DNA of 64,000 nt from an uncultured Collinsella sp. Its GTDB lineage: Bacteria > Actinomycetota > Coriobacteriia > Coriobacteriales > Coriobacteriaceae. Shown in pieces: positions 44,901 to 52,287 of this stretch. How positions within the stretch are numbered: the first letter of the stretch is position 1; each line of letters begins with the position of its first letter. The notes under the pieces were generated by a model, which was given only the letters and a program-made list of their open reading frames with translations, did not search any database and had not been told where the DNA came from. Where the stretch lies: the NCBI GenBank assembly GCA_958439425.1, contig CAUBVH010000003.1, forward strand, positions 1 through 64,000, in the 5' to 3' direction. The translations under genes were made by a program, and so were the position numbers.

Positions 44901-46875
44901 TATCAGTTTCAACGCGAACGTCCCCGCAGTCCAGAATTCCAAAACGCGAACGCCCGCCCACGCTATAACCGCTATCCAAGGCGCCAACAACACCGCCAAA
45001 CCCGCAGTTCTTTCCATTGGCTTTTGGAGAATGGCACGTGACGTCCGCGCCGTCAACGATTACAACGCCTCCAGTATTGTTGCTCTTTGCCACCCAGCCG
45101 ACCAGGCCCCCTGCCAGTCGCGGCGCGACGCTGCATGTAGTATCAACCGAACAGCGGTTGCCCGCGGCACCCGTCTTTATATGAAGGGTGTTGTTCGACT
45201 TCTCTGTGTTGGTCACATCCTGAACTCTACCGACCAGACCGCCATAGATGGAGCTGGAGCCCGTCACCAGTTTGCTAGTATACAAGCCACCTGATATTGC
45301 GACATCGCCGTTCGTTGTGTCCAGGAGACCGAACACGCCGCCCGCGCCCGTGTCCCCACTTTGGCCAAGATTCACGCCCTCGCCCGTATCGATTTGGTCG
45401 TTGTTGGCAAACTCGACCGGGCCGGCAAAACTAACGTCGCCGATGAAGCCGCCGGAACTTTTGCTGTTCTTATCGCCGACGTTGGCGGGACAGGTGAACT
45501 TCTTGTTGTCCGCACCCAGCGCGAGCTTGGTCGCCTTACCGATGAAGCCGCCACTGGCGGTGGTGCCCTTGACGGTGAGCATGTGCAGGTCGAGAGCCTC
45601 CGTGACCTTGACTGTGGCGCCTGTGTTCGAACCGACGAGGCCTACGACGCCACCGGCGGAACCGCTTTCAGACTGAACGGTAACAGCGGGAACATTAAGG
45701 GTACCGACGTTCAGAGTCGCGCCATCCTCGACCGTGCCTACGAGCAGACCGGCATTACCGGAGCTCGTCTTGACGACACCGCCCGCGGCAAGGCTATCGG
45801 GAAACTTAACAGACCCCACCGTAAAGGTTCCGCTCTTGACTGTATTCGCTAAAAGACCGATGTTTCCCGCTGCATTTACGTTGAGCTTCTCGAGAGAACC
45901 GGCAGGGCCATAGGTGACCTCTGTAGTAAGGTCACCTATGGCCTCACCCAAAAGGGGCGCCGTCAGAGCGGAAGTCGTATCCGTCCCGCCGGTGCCTACG
46001 GGATCTGCGATGTTGACCACAGCGTTGAGCGTCTTGCCCCCACCGCTGACCTTCGTAGCGACCACCGGCGCGCTATAGGTGGTTGCGCCTATCCACTTTA
46101 TCTTGACCGTATTGTTTTGGTCAGTCAGTTTGAAGTTATTGAAAACCGTCCGGTTAGACGTAAGCTCAACAGGGCTATCAACGCCATTCAACGACCTATA
46201 GATTTTGCCTTCAAACGGATGCTCATCACTGCCAAGGCCCTGGAAAGACATGCCGTTCTTAGCCGACTCGGTGAGCTTCGCATCGCCCGTGATGATAACC
46301 TTGATCTGAGCATCATAGTAAAGCGAAGCGTCGGCGTTAGACAGGACGGCGAACGCCTCCGACGACTTGACATCGAGGCTTTTGATTCCGCTCTTGTCGT
46401 CTTTGCGCACGATGCTTTCCGCGCCGTTCGCCTCGAGCAGCTCGACAAGCTCATCGAGATTTGTAATCGACGCATCGGCCTGGGCCTCAGCGTCTTCCGA
46501 AACCGCGGCATCGGCATCTTGCTCGACATCATCAGCGGCAGCATCCCCTGCCGCATCGTCGCCCTCCGTCTGATCGCCCGTAGAATCGGAACCCGCGGCG
46601 CTATCGACGGTATCGCCCGTTGCGACATCGTCTTTCGCAGCGCCATCCTGGGCACTGTCACCCGCGGCGCCGGTATCACTCGACCCAGACCCGGTCGTGA
46701 CATCGCTCTTGGTCTCGCCGCTCTCGGCTGCGTCCGATGCCTCCGCAGACGCGGCGGCAATCTCGCTCGAGATGTTCTGCCAGCCGGCCGCCACAGCGGC
46801 CACCGTGGGCGAGCATGCCTGGAGCACCATGACCACCGTCATGAACTCTGCGAGTATGCGCTTTGCCGTTCTCAT
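35989..46875 (-). CDS. 3628-residue secreted protein with GLUG-like beta-repeats
   Basis: Signal peptide (about 1-30), then an acidic Ser/Asp/Ala/Gly-rich region (35-135). Residues about 140-2900 look like right-handed beta-helix or GLUG-type repeats: G-G-[LIFV]-[IV]-G recurs at least a dozen times (GGLVGRV, GGFIGKA, GGIAGSV, GGLIGCI, GGLLGYS, GGFVGKL, GGLIGRS). FQGLGSDEHPFEGKI (about 211) and FQGLGNKDYPFRGVI (about 1825) mark two similar halves. The last 700 residues resemble several Ig-like beta domains. No LPXTG, membrane helix or S-layer motif ends the protein, so it is released or held non-covalently. AAGAGG lies 10 bases before ATG 46875. Last gene of a four-gene operon. Likely an adhesin or matrix protein; function unknown. 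Confidence 0.85.
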   Translation of the reverse strand: MRTAKRILAEFMTVVMVLQACSPTVAAVAAGWQNISSEIAAASAEASDAAESGETKSDVTTGSGSSDTGAAGDSAQDGAAKDDVATGDTVDSAAGSDSTGDQTEGDDAAGDAAADDVEQDADAAVSEDAEAQADASITNLDELVELLEANGAESIVRKDDKSGIKSLDVKSSEAFAVLSNADASLYYDAQIKVIITGDAKLTESAKNGMSFQGLGSDEHPFEGKIYRSLNGVDSPVELTSNRTVFNNFKLTDQNNTVKIKWIGATTYSAPVVATKVSGGGKTLNAVVNIADPVGTGGTDTTSALTAPLLGEAIGDLTTEVTYGPAGSLEKLNVNAAGNIGLLANTVKSGTFTVGSVKFPDSLAAGGVVKTSSGNAGLLVGTVEDGATLNVGTLNVPAVTVQSESGSAGGVVGLVGSNTGATVKVTEALDLHMLTVKGTTASGGFIGKATKLALGADNKKFTCPANVGDKNSKSSGGFIGDVSFAGPVEFANNDQIDTGEGVNLGQSGDTGAGGVFGLLDTTNGDVAISGGLYTSKLVTGSSSIYGGLVGRVQDVTNTEKSNNTLHIKTGAAGNRCSVDTTCSVAPRLAGGLVGWVAKSNNTGGVVIVDGADVTCHSPKANGKNCGFGGVVGALDSGYSVGGRSRFGILDCGDVRVETDKNESIACGAGIVGSAWNGVLRLRGTTDLSDCKLEANGNTSQILRSLDGCAPLVFALGSGSDAEATNDNYWLYKRPAAARIDDLTYNQVIRLTGEEGKLSKDLIKLDESTFYQPLCNLSGAPDAGSSAGYSWGYQLRSQNGDGKSGTYLINDADTFACIAMTVQTNGYFGGVFGIGTANITSWYGNSGNAISITSDIDLRGTGLEGLACDGSGQVNAFVGAVEGNHHTVTLAIGEPYGTRNGNALGANDSTEGNGKIYRHSRLGLFAAIGGGATVNNLTVDGVMKFDNGLGVDAGSLAATITGKTTLSGVTCKPKITCDDTFGNDVNIGGIAGSVRGGGTVTFGSSNISGSTKAQATVKTGATLNGNTRIGGAIGYVADVVAIVNVTSLEVGDATASENAITAGDSASNKKSQIGGLIGCITQGTAANTTNVNITGLTFNSFSMTVGKNGDAKNGAGGLLGYSWGNTVVTIGDSANTSDSTYALKTNNASITANSSGELGGLVYAASGHWVINNYAIDLSGATINAESATTLGLLIGRGGRTENSTTYGVETYSGLYLENKAGWDTAYKVNGVAAGNGVKINNTAIKSNDNATSFDEWVGNSTRPAYGNKDASKLMDGEWNVVVSLHTKDGVNDGKLDMSGEPGNDNSYRNRSDFGKNHNTNAWTRYYYNLDKAYAALGQGSSKISKIDTAEKLLLWSAYRYAPAAIRSMIVPQAFNDAVAIGGESGRSVEIDLTGYSYYPTQPNGKVTVGNATITFHYSDIKAEQKSNKLNSAATQHENMHCGLFRTVANGDLTVNAVTLGGTVGPVVNDGRSKNDIAAAGGSSSGALVCRYVYGSNNGTTTTIRKISIDGLTLNNLTVDGASEATGADAYMPLLINEMQTYVNLSAKNITATGYGRNTKVATSLFGRLGVGSSADQVTATFGTINVPSATNNAIFTRASLLESFGYGEGKTGSAVYTFIKDDQTNDKVTFGSEIDSKGEYSGKQLWYYNESTYGTRAGLVTVDNKEANADTPQFGGYLPYVKKGNVNENKVQYHEIKVNQRVPKLTTGCGTYGDPYTITKATELNTVAEYINTQNPSDGWEVTIAADQETLCQRRSSSKDASNEVTYVYKQASKTWVRMIGNDIDPNDTLDDTTMHSYLQSAYYSIEPENDKGESTDTLELDAAVFQGLGNKDYPFRGVIVGNLRGSSQAATQATIKIHNSKDTGALSGLIPYSYGSVVSNLNIEYSGKAASIAHKNKDASGVPGAFFGGVIGCIMGGDNIIDGVSVKASGGFSVAGAAGDNGGAHLVPVGGYVGAVAGGGVIFRNSSRGDGALNDWHSAGASLYDNPYVGRVIDGYAFSELTDDKSLDNTDRNYKVNNLDTSKTGCIKTDATQGRYRGDDANSSAITTTVNDSQGLLVLSAIISGGAAGGSANTNTTNDAYGTYAGSRAYMGGNNAKGVYQFGNKQYGKVRNASYTHVGRPASAAEDFANAISDDMKSPGIQLEGNALGYAGDGSGVNSPYLVKKYATWQTGNICAAQVSGMDLQFKAGETYDMTTYGTGYTGLSGRYYSNACASGKGADRDRIVPLVACINGNGATIKVGSKEASKVYGVTEYADDNYKLTGVGALFGTVTYTSTNVLDSIGTPATDGAAATGNGGYTVQNLKFDDCNISLTYINAAGASSGAGNEQVGVGLLAGTTANASSLADYGKYAGITTNSCRVNGPNNVGGLLGASGYGSRRTDKDTTLLVNRNDTSNSNTRYSPVKLYDCSYSNMDISGVQNVGGFVGKLNQNSAGGVWAKTNMPIAESSTIMSTAASARTGGIVGLAGGGFLVNTDDAGTPSQGAGKAEISNVTLQPAASSATEGTGGLIGRSENGIVSVYNLCIHGDVQNKTVFGVRGSNNLKYVAGAVGEAASGGAFKFDSCVIKDIYLGARECSAGLIGDLKGGCALEVKNSTITGLVVDGSYSGGVVGSIGNTANSVTLLNSTIGENNFTGSKNAAWNSSLGSCSGGVSGDGRGSFRLVNVLMDRNIFGAQTSQGYLFGNSSSADLVNVFVAGIAIRPNSASESLKLMRNSSGTDDLKKVNKKSYIAFAAYEDKLSDAKGATLYGNDAANGNVTVAVSPYVTTSPTSGLVVRASDADTAGRYLFGDGMNVGLATAIQNPSSPGVANRYTYTNIGGINDDGAYQNTSSYNAKSVASMFNANNDASDSKVATDFPVLVISGTDNTTAKSYLNIITNGGFSDACRLNNENGTNPHVTAKADVFQLKDGVFVKDDDASNNPTLRVVNNGKNNMSFSPSSDWDNGKGRFTLLTVTFTEAGQSYNVQVPIVVKRKLEIDFAATYDYGIKFKEKDYANLGKDAHVLTSFGEPMTGLLTWTYNSANGKEVDFGWDSYMAAGGSMKGLGKSILFNGADGRLPQGTQLTLIDANVDGRAGGREYHYTVGEGGATSVSLSGNDGFKDSAGNPYQERWLSEILDVSATQDGAGTWTVCDNEAEATAKAKLDGKWTLFKVAGADVPSNSRYTLKVPKEKDTGREKRASESVYLVVNVPKSGDGVTQASINGFTASSIDSNSSGGRISWNLHHVLRTGGDDNQNGTASTYSILSNYGQEVNDGKPEARTPVSKSTDGAAYVLSLDVTDTITFNPSQSYADSDSLFYQLDTSLCKYGANNTLTGVSSFPSGTSAIAKFYVAIDNQNYKWDGEDWAKCDSSTPAFTQTVTDTGDDSLKLKLDCDLARIRKRATGGSFTVRTAVEEIRLTPDGCNKVISLSKQSGEDACTKMSYTAKLSTRKEGLNTSSLTQTKRGNVGYYRMDTGDTTITLSAPDKSQLGINVDDLRPIANGTIGLGATYELGGLSNAAEAIANADSVVYTLALQRRGTDGTYESVTDDISNYVTVTESKLAAVAPSGSTITFTDSKENGKFKTKNGNTTFSLPFTVKVNTQVEQREQFYANYRLVMTASLVKGDVASAKPQSPDYVTYTLTRVNLNGIDH

Positions 46876-46914
46876 CGATTCCGTACCTCTTATCCTAAAA
46901 CCCTGCTGCCAGAG

Positions 46915-47859
46915 TTATTGAGTCTCCGTCGTACCCGTTTGGGTGGTTCCGCTCACGCTAATGCCCAGTTTGTCCCAGCCATCGGGCGTTTTGCCGTCAG
47001 CTCGGTAGAAGTTGACGACCAACGAACCCGGCTCCATGGTGAACGTAACCGTGTGATTTGTTTTATCCGCCGTCACACCATGGTTGGTCTCGAAGAACGG
47101 GTCGATCTCCACGTTCTCCCCCCATGTGAGCGTGACGTTTGCCGGTGCGCCCGTAACCGTCACACGGTAGTTGTACGCGGCGTAATCAGCAAACTTGCCA
47201 GCCTCATCAACCAGCGCGCCCTCAACCGCAGCGGTTTTGACCTCGGCCTTCTTTGACGGCACGACTTTCGCCGCCAGACAGGTGAGCTCGGTGCCGGGGC
47301 TATCGCCCGAAACCACCGTCGCCCTAATCACAAAGTAGGCATGTCCTAGCTTGTCCTCAGGGAACGTCACGGTGTAGTCGTTCTTGGTAGGTTGATTCTC
47401 CGGAAGCGTGACGCTGCCACCGGGCTGGGGCGCATAGCTCCACGTGGCGCCATCGAGCCCATACCCCTCGACCGTCAAGGTGTATGTCACATTTTTGTCG
47501 TTGCAGAAGTTGCTGTTGCCCAGCAAGTAGTTGTAGATGCTAAAGGTAAAGCTGCATTGCCCGTTGCTGGGATACACCGTAACGGAGCGCTGGGCACGGG
47601 CGAGTTCGTCGTTGCTAGGCGCATTCATATAGCCCGTGAGCAAATCGCTCGCAAACAGGCTCTGCGCGGTGCCCGTTGCGGCGACGGACTTTAGAAATCC
47701 GTTGGCGGTGTAGGCGGAATAGGTAAAGTAACCACCCGTCACGAGCGCCACGGCGCAAACAAGTGCGATTGCCGCCACAACCAGCTTATTCTTGACTAGG
47801 CTTTTAGCTTTCGCCAGCTGCTCGCGCTCGGCATCCTGCTGCTTCTCTCGCTTCTCCAT
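46915..47859 (-). CDS. Single-pass envelope protein, camelysin/TasA-like (third gene of operon)
   Basis: 314 residues. A charged cytoplasmic N-terminus (EKREKQQDAEREQLAKAKS) precedes one helix (about 28-50) running into GGYFTYSAYTANGF. An extracellular beta-rich domain follows, with two Cys (CSFTFSIYNYLLGNSNFC) that could form a disulfide, and a Thr-rich end. It lies 14 bases after the second gene with GGAGAGGGGG ahead of ATG 47859, and 39 bases before the giant gene. It may be a membrane anchor or fibre subunit for the giant protein. No enzymatic motif is seen. Confidence 0.65.
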   Translation of the reverse strand: MEKREKQQDAEREQLAKAKSLVKNKLVVAAIALVCAVALVTGGYFTYSAYTANGFLKSVAATGTAQSLFASDLLTGYMNAPSNDELARAQRSVTVYPSNGQCSFTFSIYNYLLGNSNFCNDKNVTYTLTVEGYGLDGATWSYAPQPGGSVTLPENQPTKNDYTVTFPEDKLGHAYFVIRATVVSGDSPGTELTCLAAKVVPSKKAEVKTAAVEGALVDEAGKFADYAAYNYRVTVTGAPANVTLTWGENVEIDPFFETNHGVTADKTNHTVTFTMEPGSLVVNFYRADGKTPDGWDKLGISVSGTTQTGTTETQ

Positions 47860-47873
47860 GTGCGCCCCCTCTC

Positions 47874-48713
47874 CTACTTACCGCTCGTGTTGCGCGCGAT
47901 CAGGTAGATCACATCGGTCTCTTTGGCGCTCTCGTCCCACGAAAGCTTGATGATAAGGTTAAGCGTGTCATTGCCAGTTGAGTTGTCGAGTGTCTTGGCG
48001 TTGAGTTCGCTTTTGCCGAATTTCTTGTATCGGTAGAGCGGGCGCGCGTTGCGCTGGACGTTTTGATAGTCCTTGAATGTAGGGTCGCTTGCGCCCTCGC
48101 CCGGCACGGCTGCCAGGCCGTCGCCCGGGTCGTTGATGGGCGTGAAGCTCTTCAGCAGATCCGTTCCAGACATTTTCCAGCTATAGGGCTTGCCGCCCGC
48201 AGTGCCGCTCACGTCGAGAGCATCACCTGGGCCCGTATCCTCAGCTTTATACAGCTCGATAGTGAGACCCGTAATGTTGGTCGTTTTCGCAAGCTGCAGC
48301 TCAAACCCGTCGCCGCCCGTCTGCACGCAAAACGGGCGCTTGAGCGTCACCGTGCTGCCAGTCTTGGTATCGCCGTATTCGGGGTTGTAGCTCAGGTCGA
48401 TCTGCTCGGCTGCCGTAGCGTTGGGGCCCAGCACCTTGAGCTCTGCCGGCTCCTTGATCTTGCCGACGGTGGAGCCGCGATTGGCATCGACAAACCATCC
48501 GAGCGTCAATCCCAGCAACACGAGAAGCACGGCCACCAGTCCCACGATGGCAAGGGATTCGCGACGGTGGCCGCTCACCCAAGTCTCGATACGCTCGATG
48601 CGGCCAGCCGGACGCGCTTCGCCGTGCGAGCCGAACCCGTTGCCGCCGGGGTTTGCCGCTCCTTCGTTGTGTTTGATATCGCCCTGCTCGCGGGCATTAA
48701 GCTGCTCGTCCAT
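47874..48713 (-). CDS. Single-pass envelope protein (second gene of operon)
   Basis: 279 residues. A hydrophilic N-terminal region (1-50), one helix (about 53-75) ending LTLGWFVDANRGSTVG, then an extracellular domain with probable beta structure and no recognised catalytic motif. The post-helix W-F-x-x-x-N pattern resembles the other two small proteins of the operon and SipW-dependent TasA/camelysin-type proteins. ATG 48713 follows the stop of the upstream gene with no gap (TAAATG). Confidence 0.6.
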   Translation of the reverse strand: MDEQLNAREQGDIKHNEGAANPGGNGFGSHGEARPAGRIERIETWVSGHRRESLAIVGLVAVLLVLLGLTLGWFVDANRGSTVGKIKEPAELKVLGPNATAAEQIDLSYNPEYGDTKTGSTVTLKRPFCVQTGGDGFELQLAKTTNITGLTIELYKAEDTGPGDALDVSGTAGGKPYSWKMSGTDLLKSFTPINDPGDGLAAVPGEGASDPTFKDYQNVQRNARPLYRYKKFGKSELNAKTLDNSTGNDTLNLIIKLSWDESAKETDVIYLIARNTSGK

Positions 48714-49796
48714 TTATTTATCCGCCTCCTTGGCGGTGAAGCGCACGCGAATGTACTTGACGTTCTTGCCGATAATCTCGTCGGCGTTGTTGTAATAATT
48801 GGCGCAGGTTTCCACACCTGCAGAGGGCATGCCGGCCTCGACAGTCGGAACCTCGCTGGGCGCCTGGCCTGGAACGCTCGTGCTGTCGGCGCGGAAATAG
48901 CGCGCGTGGTTACTGTTGATGTCGCCGACGAGGGCAGTGTAACCGGCGTCCGTGCTTGCAAAAAGGTTGCCGCCGTAGCCGGCATTACCCGTGCGAACAT
49001 AGCTCTTGAACTGCTCCGGCCAAATCCAGTAGAGGGTTTTGGTTGCGGTTTTGGTCGTGTTATTTGAGCCCTCAGCGCAAAAGCTCCGCGCCGGGATGGT
49101 AAAGCTCTGCGTAATGACGGTGACGCTCGCTCCGTCCTGGGTCACCGTGGTTGTCGTGGGAACCAGCGGATTGGAGTAAAAGCCAGAGGTGTCTTTGCCC
49201 TGGAAAACCAGGATATGACCGCGCACCAAATCTTTAAGCGAGTTGATGATCTCTTCGTTTGTCGATGCGTCCACAACGGAGTCCGTGCCCGCAACGCTCG
49301 TCTGGACAGAAATTTCCCAGGTCATTTCCACCGTAATATCGTGCAGGTCGTTGCAGAGCGGCTTGACGTTGAGCTGAAGCTGGCCCGCCGACCCCGGAGA
49401 AAGACTGCCATCGGCACTCATGTTATTGAGGTTGAAGAGATTGTTCACGGCAAGGCTTGTACTGTCCGACGCGTAGTTGTCCTGGGCGTCGTACTTACCT
49501 GCCGTGCCGCCCTGCGTTCCCGAGAGCACAAACCGTGGGCCCTTCGCCCCGATCGTACTCCCCGTGGCACTCACTCGGTTATTCGCGGCAAACCAGGCCA
49601 GGCATGCAAAGATGGCAACGATGGCGGCCAGCACAAACAGACCGCTCACCAGGAAATCCTTCCAGAAATCCTTGAGGGTCCGCGCGTGCTCGTCGGCAGC
49701 TTGGCGGTACTCGGCCGCCGTCTTGTGCTGCTGGAGCTCGCTATGTCGGTCCATGCCACTCATCGTTTGCGTTTGCCCTGCTAGCGGGCGTGCCAT
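48714..49796 (-). CDS. Single-pass envelope protein, camelysin/TasA-like (first gene of operon)
   Basis: 360 residues. Cytoplasmic N-terminus of about 45 residues, one helix (about 50-70) ending CLAWFAANNRVSATG, then an extracellular domain containing SPGSAGQLQLNVKPLCNDLHDITVEM, which resembles the PG...f.v.N...dl core of TasA/camelysin-type proteins. Three extracellular Cys are present. The start is not certain: ATG 49796 has its GGAAAGG too close, and the ATGs at residues 12 and 15 are alternatives. It heads an operon with two similar proteins and the 3628-residue protein. Confidence 0.65.
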   Translation of the reverse strand: MARPLAGQTQTMSGMDRHSELQQHKTAAEYRQAADEHARTLKDFWKDFLVSGLFVLAAIVAIFACLAWFAANNRVSATGSTIGAKGPRFVLSGTQGGTAGKYDAQDNYASDSTSLAVNNLFNLNNMSADGSLSPGSAGQLQLNVKPLCNDLHDITVEMTWEISVQTSVAGTDSVVDASTNEEIINSLKDLVRGHILVFQGKDTSGFYSNPLVPTTTTVTQDGASVTVITQSFTIPARSFCAEGSNNTTKTATKTLYWIWPEQFKSYVRTGNAGYGGNLFASTDAGYTALVGDINSNHARYFRADSTSVPGQAPSEVPTVEAGMPSAGVETCANYYNNADEIIGKNVKYIRVRFTAKEADK

Positions 49797-49996
49797 CCTT
49801 TCCGCTCGGTCGCGTTTATCCGTTGTTCGCAGGTAGAGAATTCAGGCAGAATACAACACCGTACGATAAGGTAAAAGAATAGCATTGACCTGCGGCTTGC
49901 TCCACAACGCAAGCCTTAATGATGTCTTAAAGATTACGAACAGCAGCCACGCCCATATGCCAAGGACTTGGTGCAAACTAATCTGCCCCCTGCACC
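49797..49996. other. Upstream region of the four-gene surface operon
   Basis: No gene is seen. The stretch is AT-rich and must hold the operon promoter. TATTCT inside TTGTATTCTG (minus strand, near 49850) is a possible extended -10 but lacks a clear -35. Confidence 0.35.
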
Positions 49997-50100
49997 AAAA
50001 CCGGGGTGGGGCCCGCTGTTCTTGCAGGCCCCACCCCGGTTGATGGTCTATGTGCGCAGGGACGCAGTCGGGCGGGGCGGATCCGTGCTACCGCCCCGCC
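49997..50100 (-). terminator. Two hairpins after the flavin oxidoreductase gene
   Basis: The nearer one (GGCGGGGCGG / CCGCCCCGCC, 50071-50100) lies 16 bases after the stop. The farther one (CCGGGGTGGGGCC / GGCCCCACCCCGG, 50001-50039) is followed on the minus strand by TTTTGG and is the better terminator. Confidence 0.75.
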
Positions 50101-50115
50101 TGGCCGCGAAGTTAA

Positions 50116-52152
50116 CTACAGCTCGTTGGCCGCGTGATATGCCGTGCGAATGGCGCTCGCAATGTCGGCGGTGCGCTCGCCCGAGCAGTCGCCCACGCAG
50201 GTCACGGGCACCGTCACGCCGTCCAGGTCAAACGCGTTGGCCCTGGAGCCCACGGCCATCACCACGTAATCGCAGGCGATCTTCACCGGCTCCTCGGCGC
50301 CGTCCTCGGTGGTGCGAACAGCCTCCACGCCCTCGTCGGTAATGGCGGTCAGGCGGGTCTTCACGTGCTGCTCCACGTTGTGCTCGGCAAAGTCGCTCAT
50401 GATCAGCGGCAGAATGGTCTCGGACTCGCCCGCGGCAATCTTGTCGAGCATCTCGACGATCGCCACCTCACAGCCGTGCTGCAGCAGGTACTCGGCAGTC
50501 TCGGTACCCACCAGGCCACCGCCAATGACGGCGACGCGGCCCGTAAGCTCCGCCTTGCCGGCCAGCACGTCCCAGCTCGAGACGACCTTGTCCGAATCGG
50601 CGCCGGATACGGGAATGACCACGTCGTGCGCGCCCACAGCCACAATCGCGGCGTCGGCGGCGTTGAGGTCCTCGGCGGTAGCGGCATGGTTGAGCTCAAC
50701 CTTCACGCCCAGGCCGGGCAGAATCTTCTCGTAGTACTCGACCGAGCGCATGATCTCGTCCTTGCGCGGAGGCGCGGCCGCCAGCACAATCTGGCCGCCC
50801 AGATGGTCGCTCGCCTCATAGACGGTCACATCATAGCCGCGCTTGGCCGCCACGCGCGCGGCCTCCAGGCCGGCAATGCCGCCGCCCACCACGGCGATCT
50901 TCTTGTCGCCCTCGCCCGGCTTGATGGCGATGGTCGCCTCGTCGCCGTTCTCGGCATTGAGCACGCACGAGATGTACTTGCGGTTTTGAATCGCATCGAC
51001 GCAGCCCTTGTTGCAGTTGAGGCACTCGCGGATGGGCTCACCCGTGGCGGCCTTCAGCGCAATGTCGGGGTCGCACATGAGCGAGCGGCCGTAGGCGATG
51101 ATGTCGGCGGCGCCGTCTTCCAGAATCTTCTCGCCGGCCTCGACCGAAACCACGCGGCCGACGGTTGCCACCGGCACGGAGACCAAGGCCTTGACGCGCT
51201 CGGCCACGGGCAGCGTCCAGTTGTAGGGCATGGCACCCATGGGCGGAATGGTGTCTCCCATGTTGCCGGTGTGGTTGGCCTGCGCGACCTGGATCATGTC
51301 GATGCCGGCGCCCTCGAGCAGCCTGGCGAACTCGCAGGCCTCGTCGGGCAGCAGGCCGCCCTTGCCGCGCGGCGTGCCGTCGGGGTTCTCCATGATCACG
51401 GGGAGCTTGTACTCCACCATCAGCTGCGGTGCGGCTTCCTTAATGGCGGCGACGACCTCCAGCGCATAACGGACGCGGTTCTCGAACGAGCCACCGTACT
51501 CGTCCGTGCGCTTGTTTAGGATGGCGGAGCACAGCGAACCCACCAGACGGTCGCCGTGGACCTCGATGGCGTCGATGCCAGCCTGCTGCGCGCGGGCGGC
51601 CGAGGCGGCGATAGCCTCCTTGATCTGGGTGAGCTGTTCCACGGTGGCCTCGTTCACAAAGTGCTGCATGTCGTGGTGAAGCTTGGCGTAGGCCTGCTTG
51701 CGGATCTCGTTGGACTCGGCCATCTTGGCGGCGAAGGTCTCCTCGTCGCCGGCGGCCTTGGCCTCCTGCGCGGCCTTGGCGGCAGCCATGGAACCCATGA
51801 CCATGCGGCCGACACCGGGCACGTCGTACTCGGGATGGAACAGCTGCAGCGCGACCTTGGCGCCGTGCTTGTGGACAGCGTCGGCCAGGGCCTTAAACGT
51901 GGGGATCTGGGCGTCAGTCGCCAGCTTGGGCGTGGGGCTCGCGGTCATGACGGGAGCGACGTCGCCGATAACGATGTAGCTCACGCCGCCACGGGCCAGA
52001 CGCTCGTAAAAGGCCAGGCTGCGCTCGCCAATGGAGCCGTCGCGCTCCTCATAGCCGGTGGTCAGCGGCGGGAACATAATGCGGTTCTTGAGCTCAAGGG
52101 GGCCAACCGTAATGGGCTGGAGCAGCTTGGATGCAGGTGCGGTCATGGACAT
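50116..52152 (-). CDS. Old-yellow-enzyme family NAD(P)H:flavin oxidoreductase with FeS cluster (BaiCD/2,4-dienoyl-CoA reductase type)
   Basis: 678 residues. An FMN-binding TIM barrel (about 8-370; LKNRIMFPPLTTGY, EVHGDRLVGSLCSAILNKRTDEYGGSFENRVRY) is followed by a [4Fe-4S] site C-L-N-C-N-K-G-C and a fourth Cys in YISCVLNAE (about 375-405). FAD and NAD(P)H domains follow with GGGIAGLEAAR and GGGLVGTETAEYL. The segment normally HGAHGYL reads HGDRLVG, so substrate preference may be unusual. Related enzymes reduce enoates, dienoyl-CoA or bile-acid and steroid enones in gut anaerobes. Monocistronic, with its own terminator. Confidence 0.88.
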   Translation of the reverse strand: MSMTAPASKLLQPITVGPLELKNRIMFPPLTTGYEERDGSIGERSLAFYERLARGGVSYIVIGDVAPVMTASPTPKLATDAQIPTFKALADAVHKHGAKVALQLFHPEYDVPGVGRMVMGSMAAAKAAQEAKAAGDEETFAAKMAESNEIRKQAYAKLHHDMQHFVNEATVEQLTQIKEAIAASAARAQQAGIDAIEVHGDRLVGSLCSAILNKRTDEYGGSFENRVRYALEVVAAIKEAAPQLMVEYKLPVIMENPDGTPRGKGGLLPDEACEFARLLEGAGIDMIQVAQANHTGNMGDTIPPMGAMPYNWTLPVAERVKALVSVPVATVGRVVSVEAGEKILEDGAADIIAYGRSLMCDPDIALKAATGEPIRECLNCNKGCVDAIQNRKYISCVLNAENGDEATIAIKPGEGDKKIAVVGGGIAGLEAARVAAKRGYDVTVYEASDHLGGQIVLAAAPPRKDEIMRSVEYYEKILPGLGVKVELNHAATAEDLNAADAAIVAVGAHDVVIPVSGADSDKVVSSWDVLAGKAELTGRVAVIGGGLVGTETAEYLLQHGCEVAIVEMLDKIAAGESETILPLIMSDFAEHNVEQHVKTRLTAITDEGVEAVRTTEDGAEEPVKIACDYVVMAVGSRANAFDLDGVTVPVTCVGDCSGERTADIASAIRTAYHAANEL

Positions 52153-52287
52153 TCCTCTCTTGTAGGCGCGGCGGCGATGATGCCGCGTAGTTGTCTAAAG
52201 GATATGGCATGAAGGTTCAGCGGCACAACGGAAATCGGCGAATATCAGGTGGCGGCAGGCGGATGGGGCGGGGCGACCCGTCGGTTT

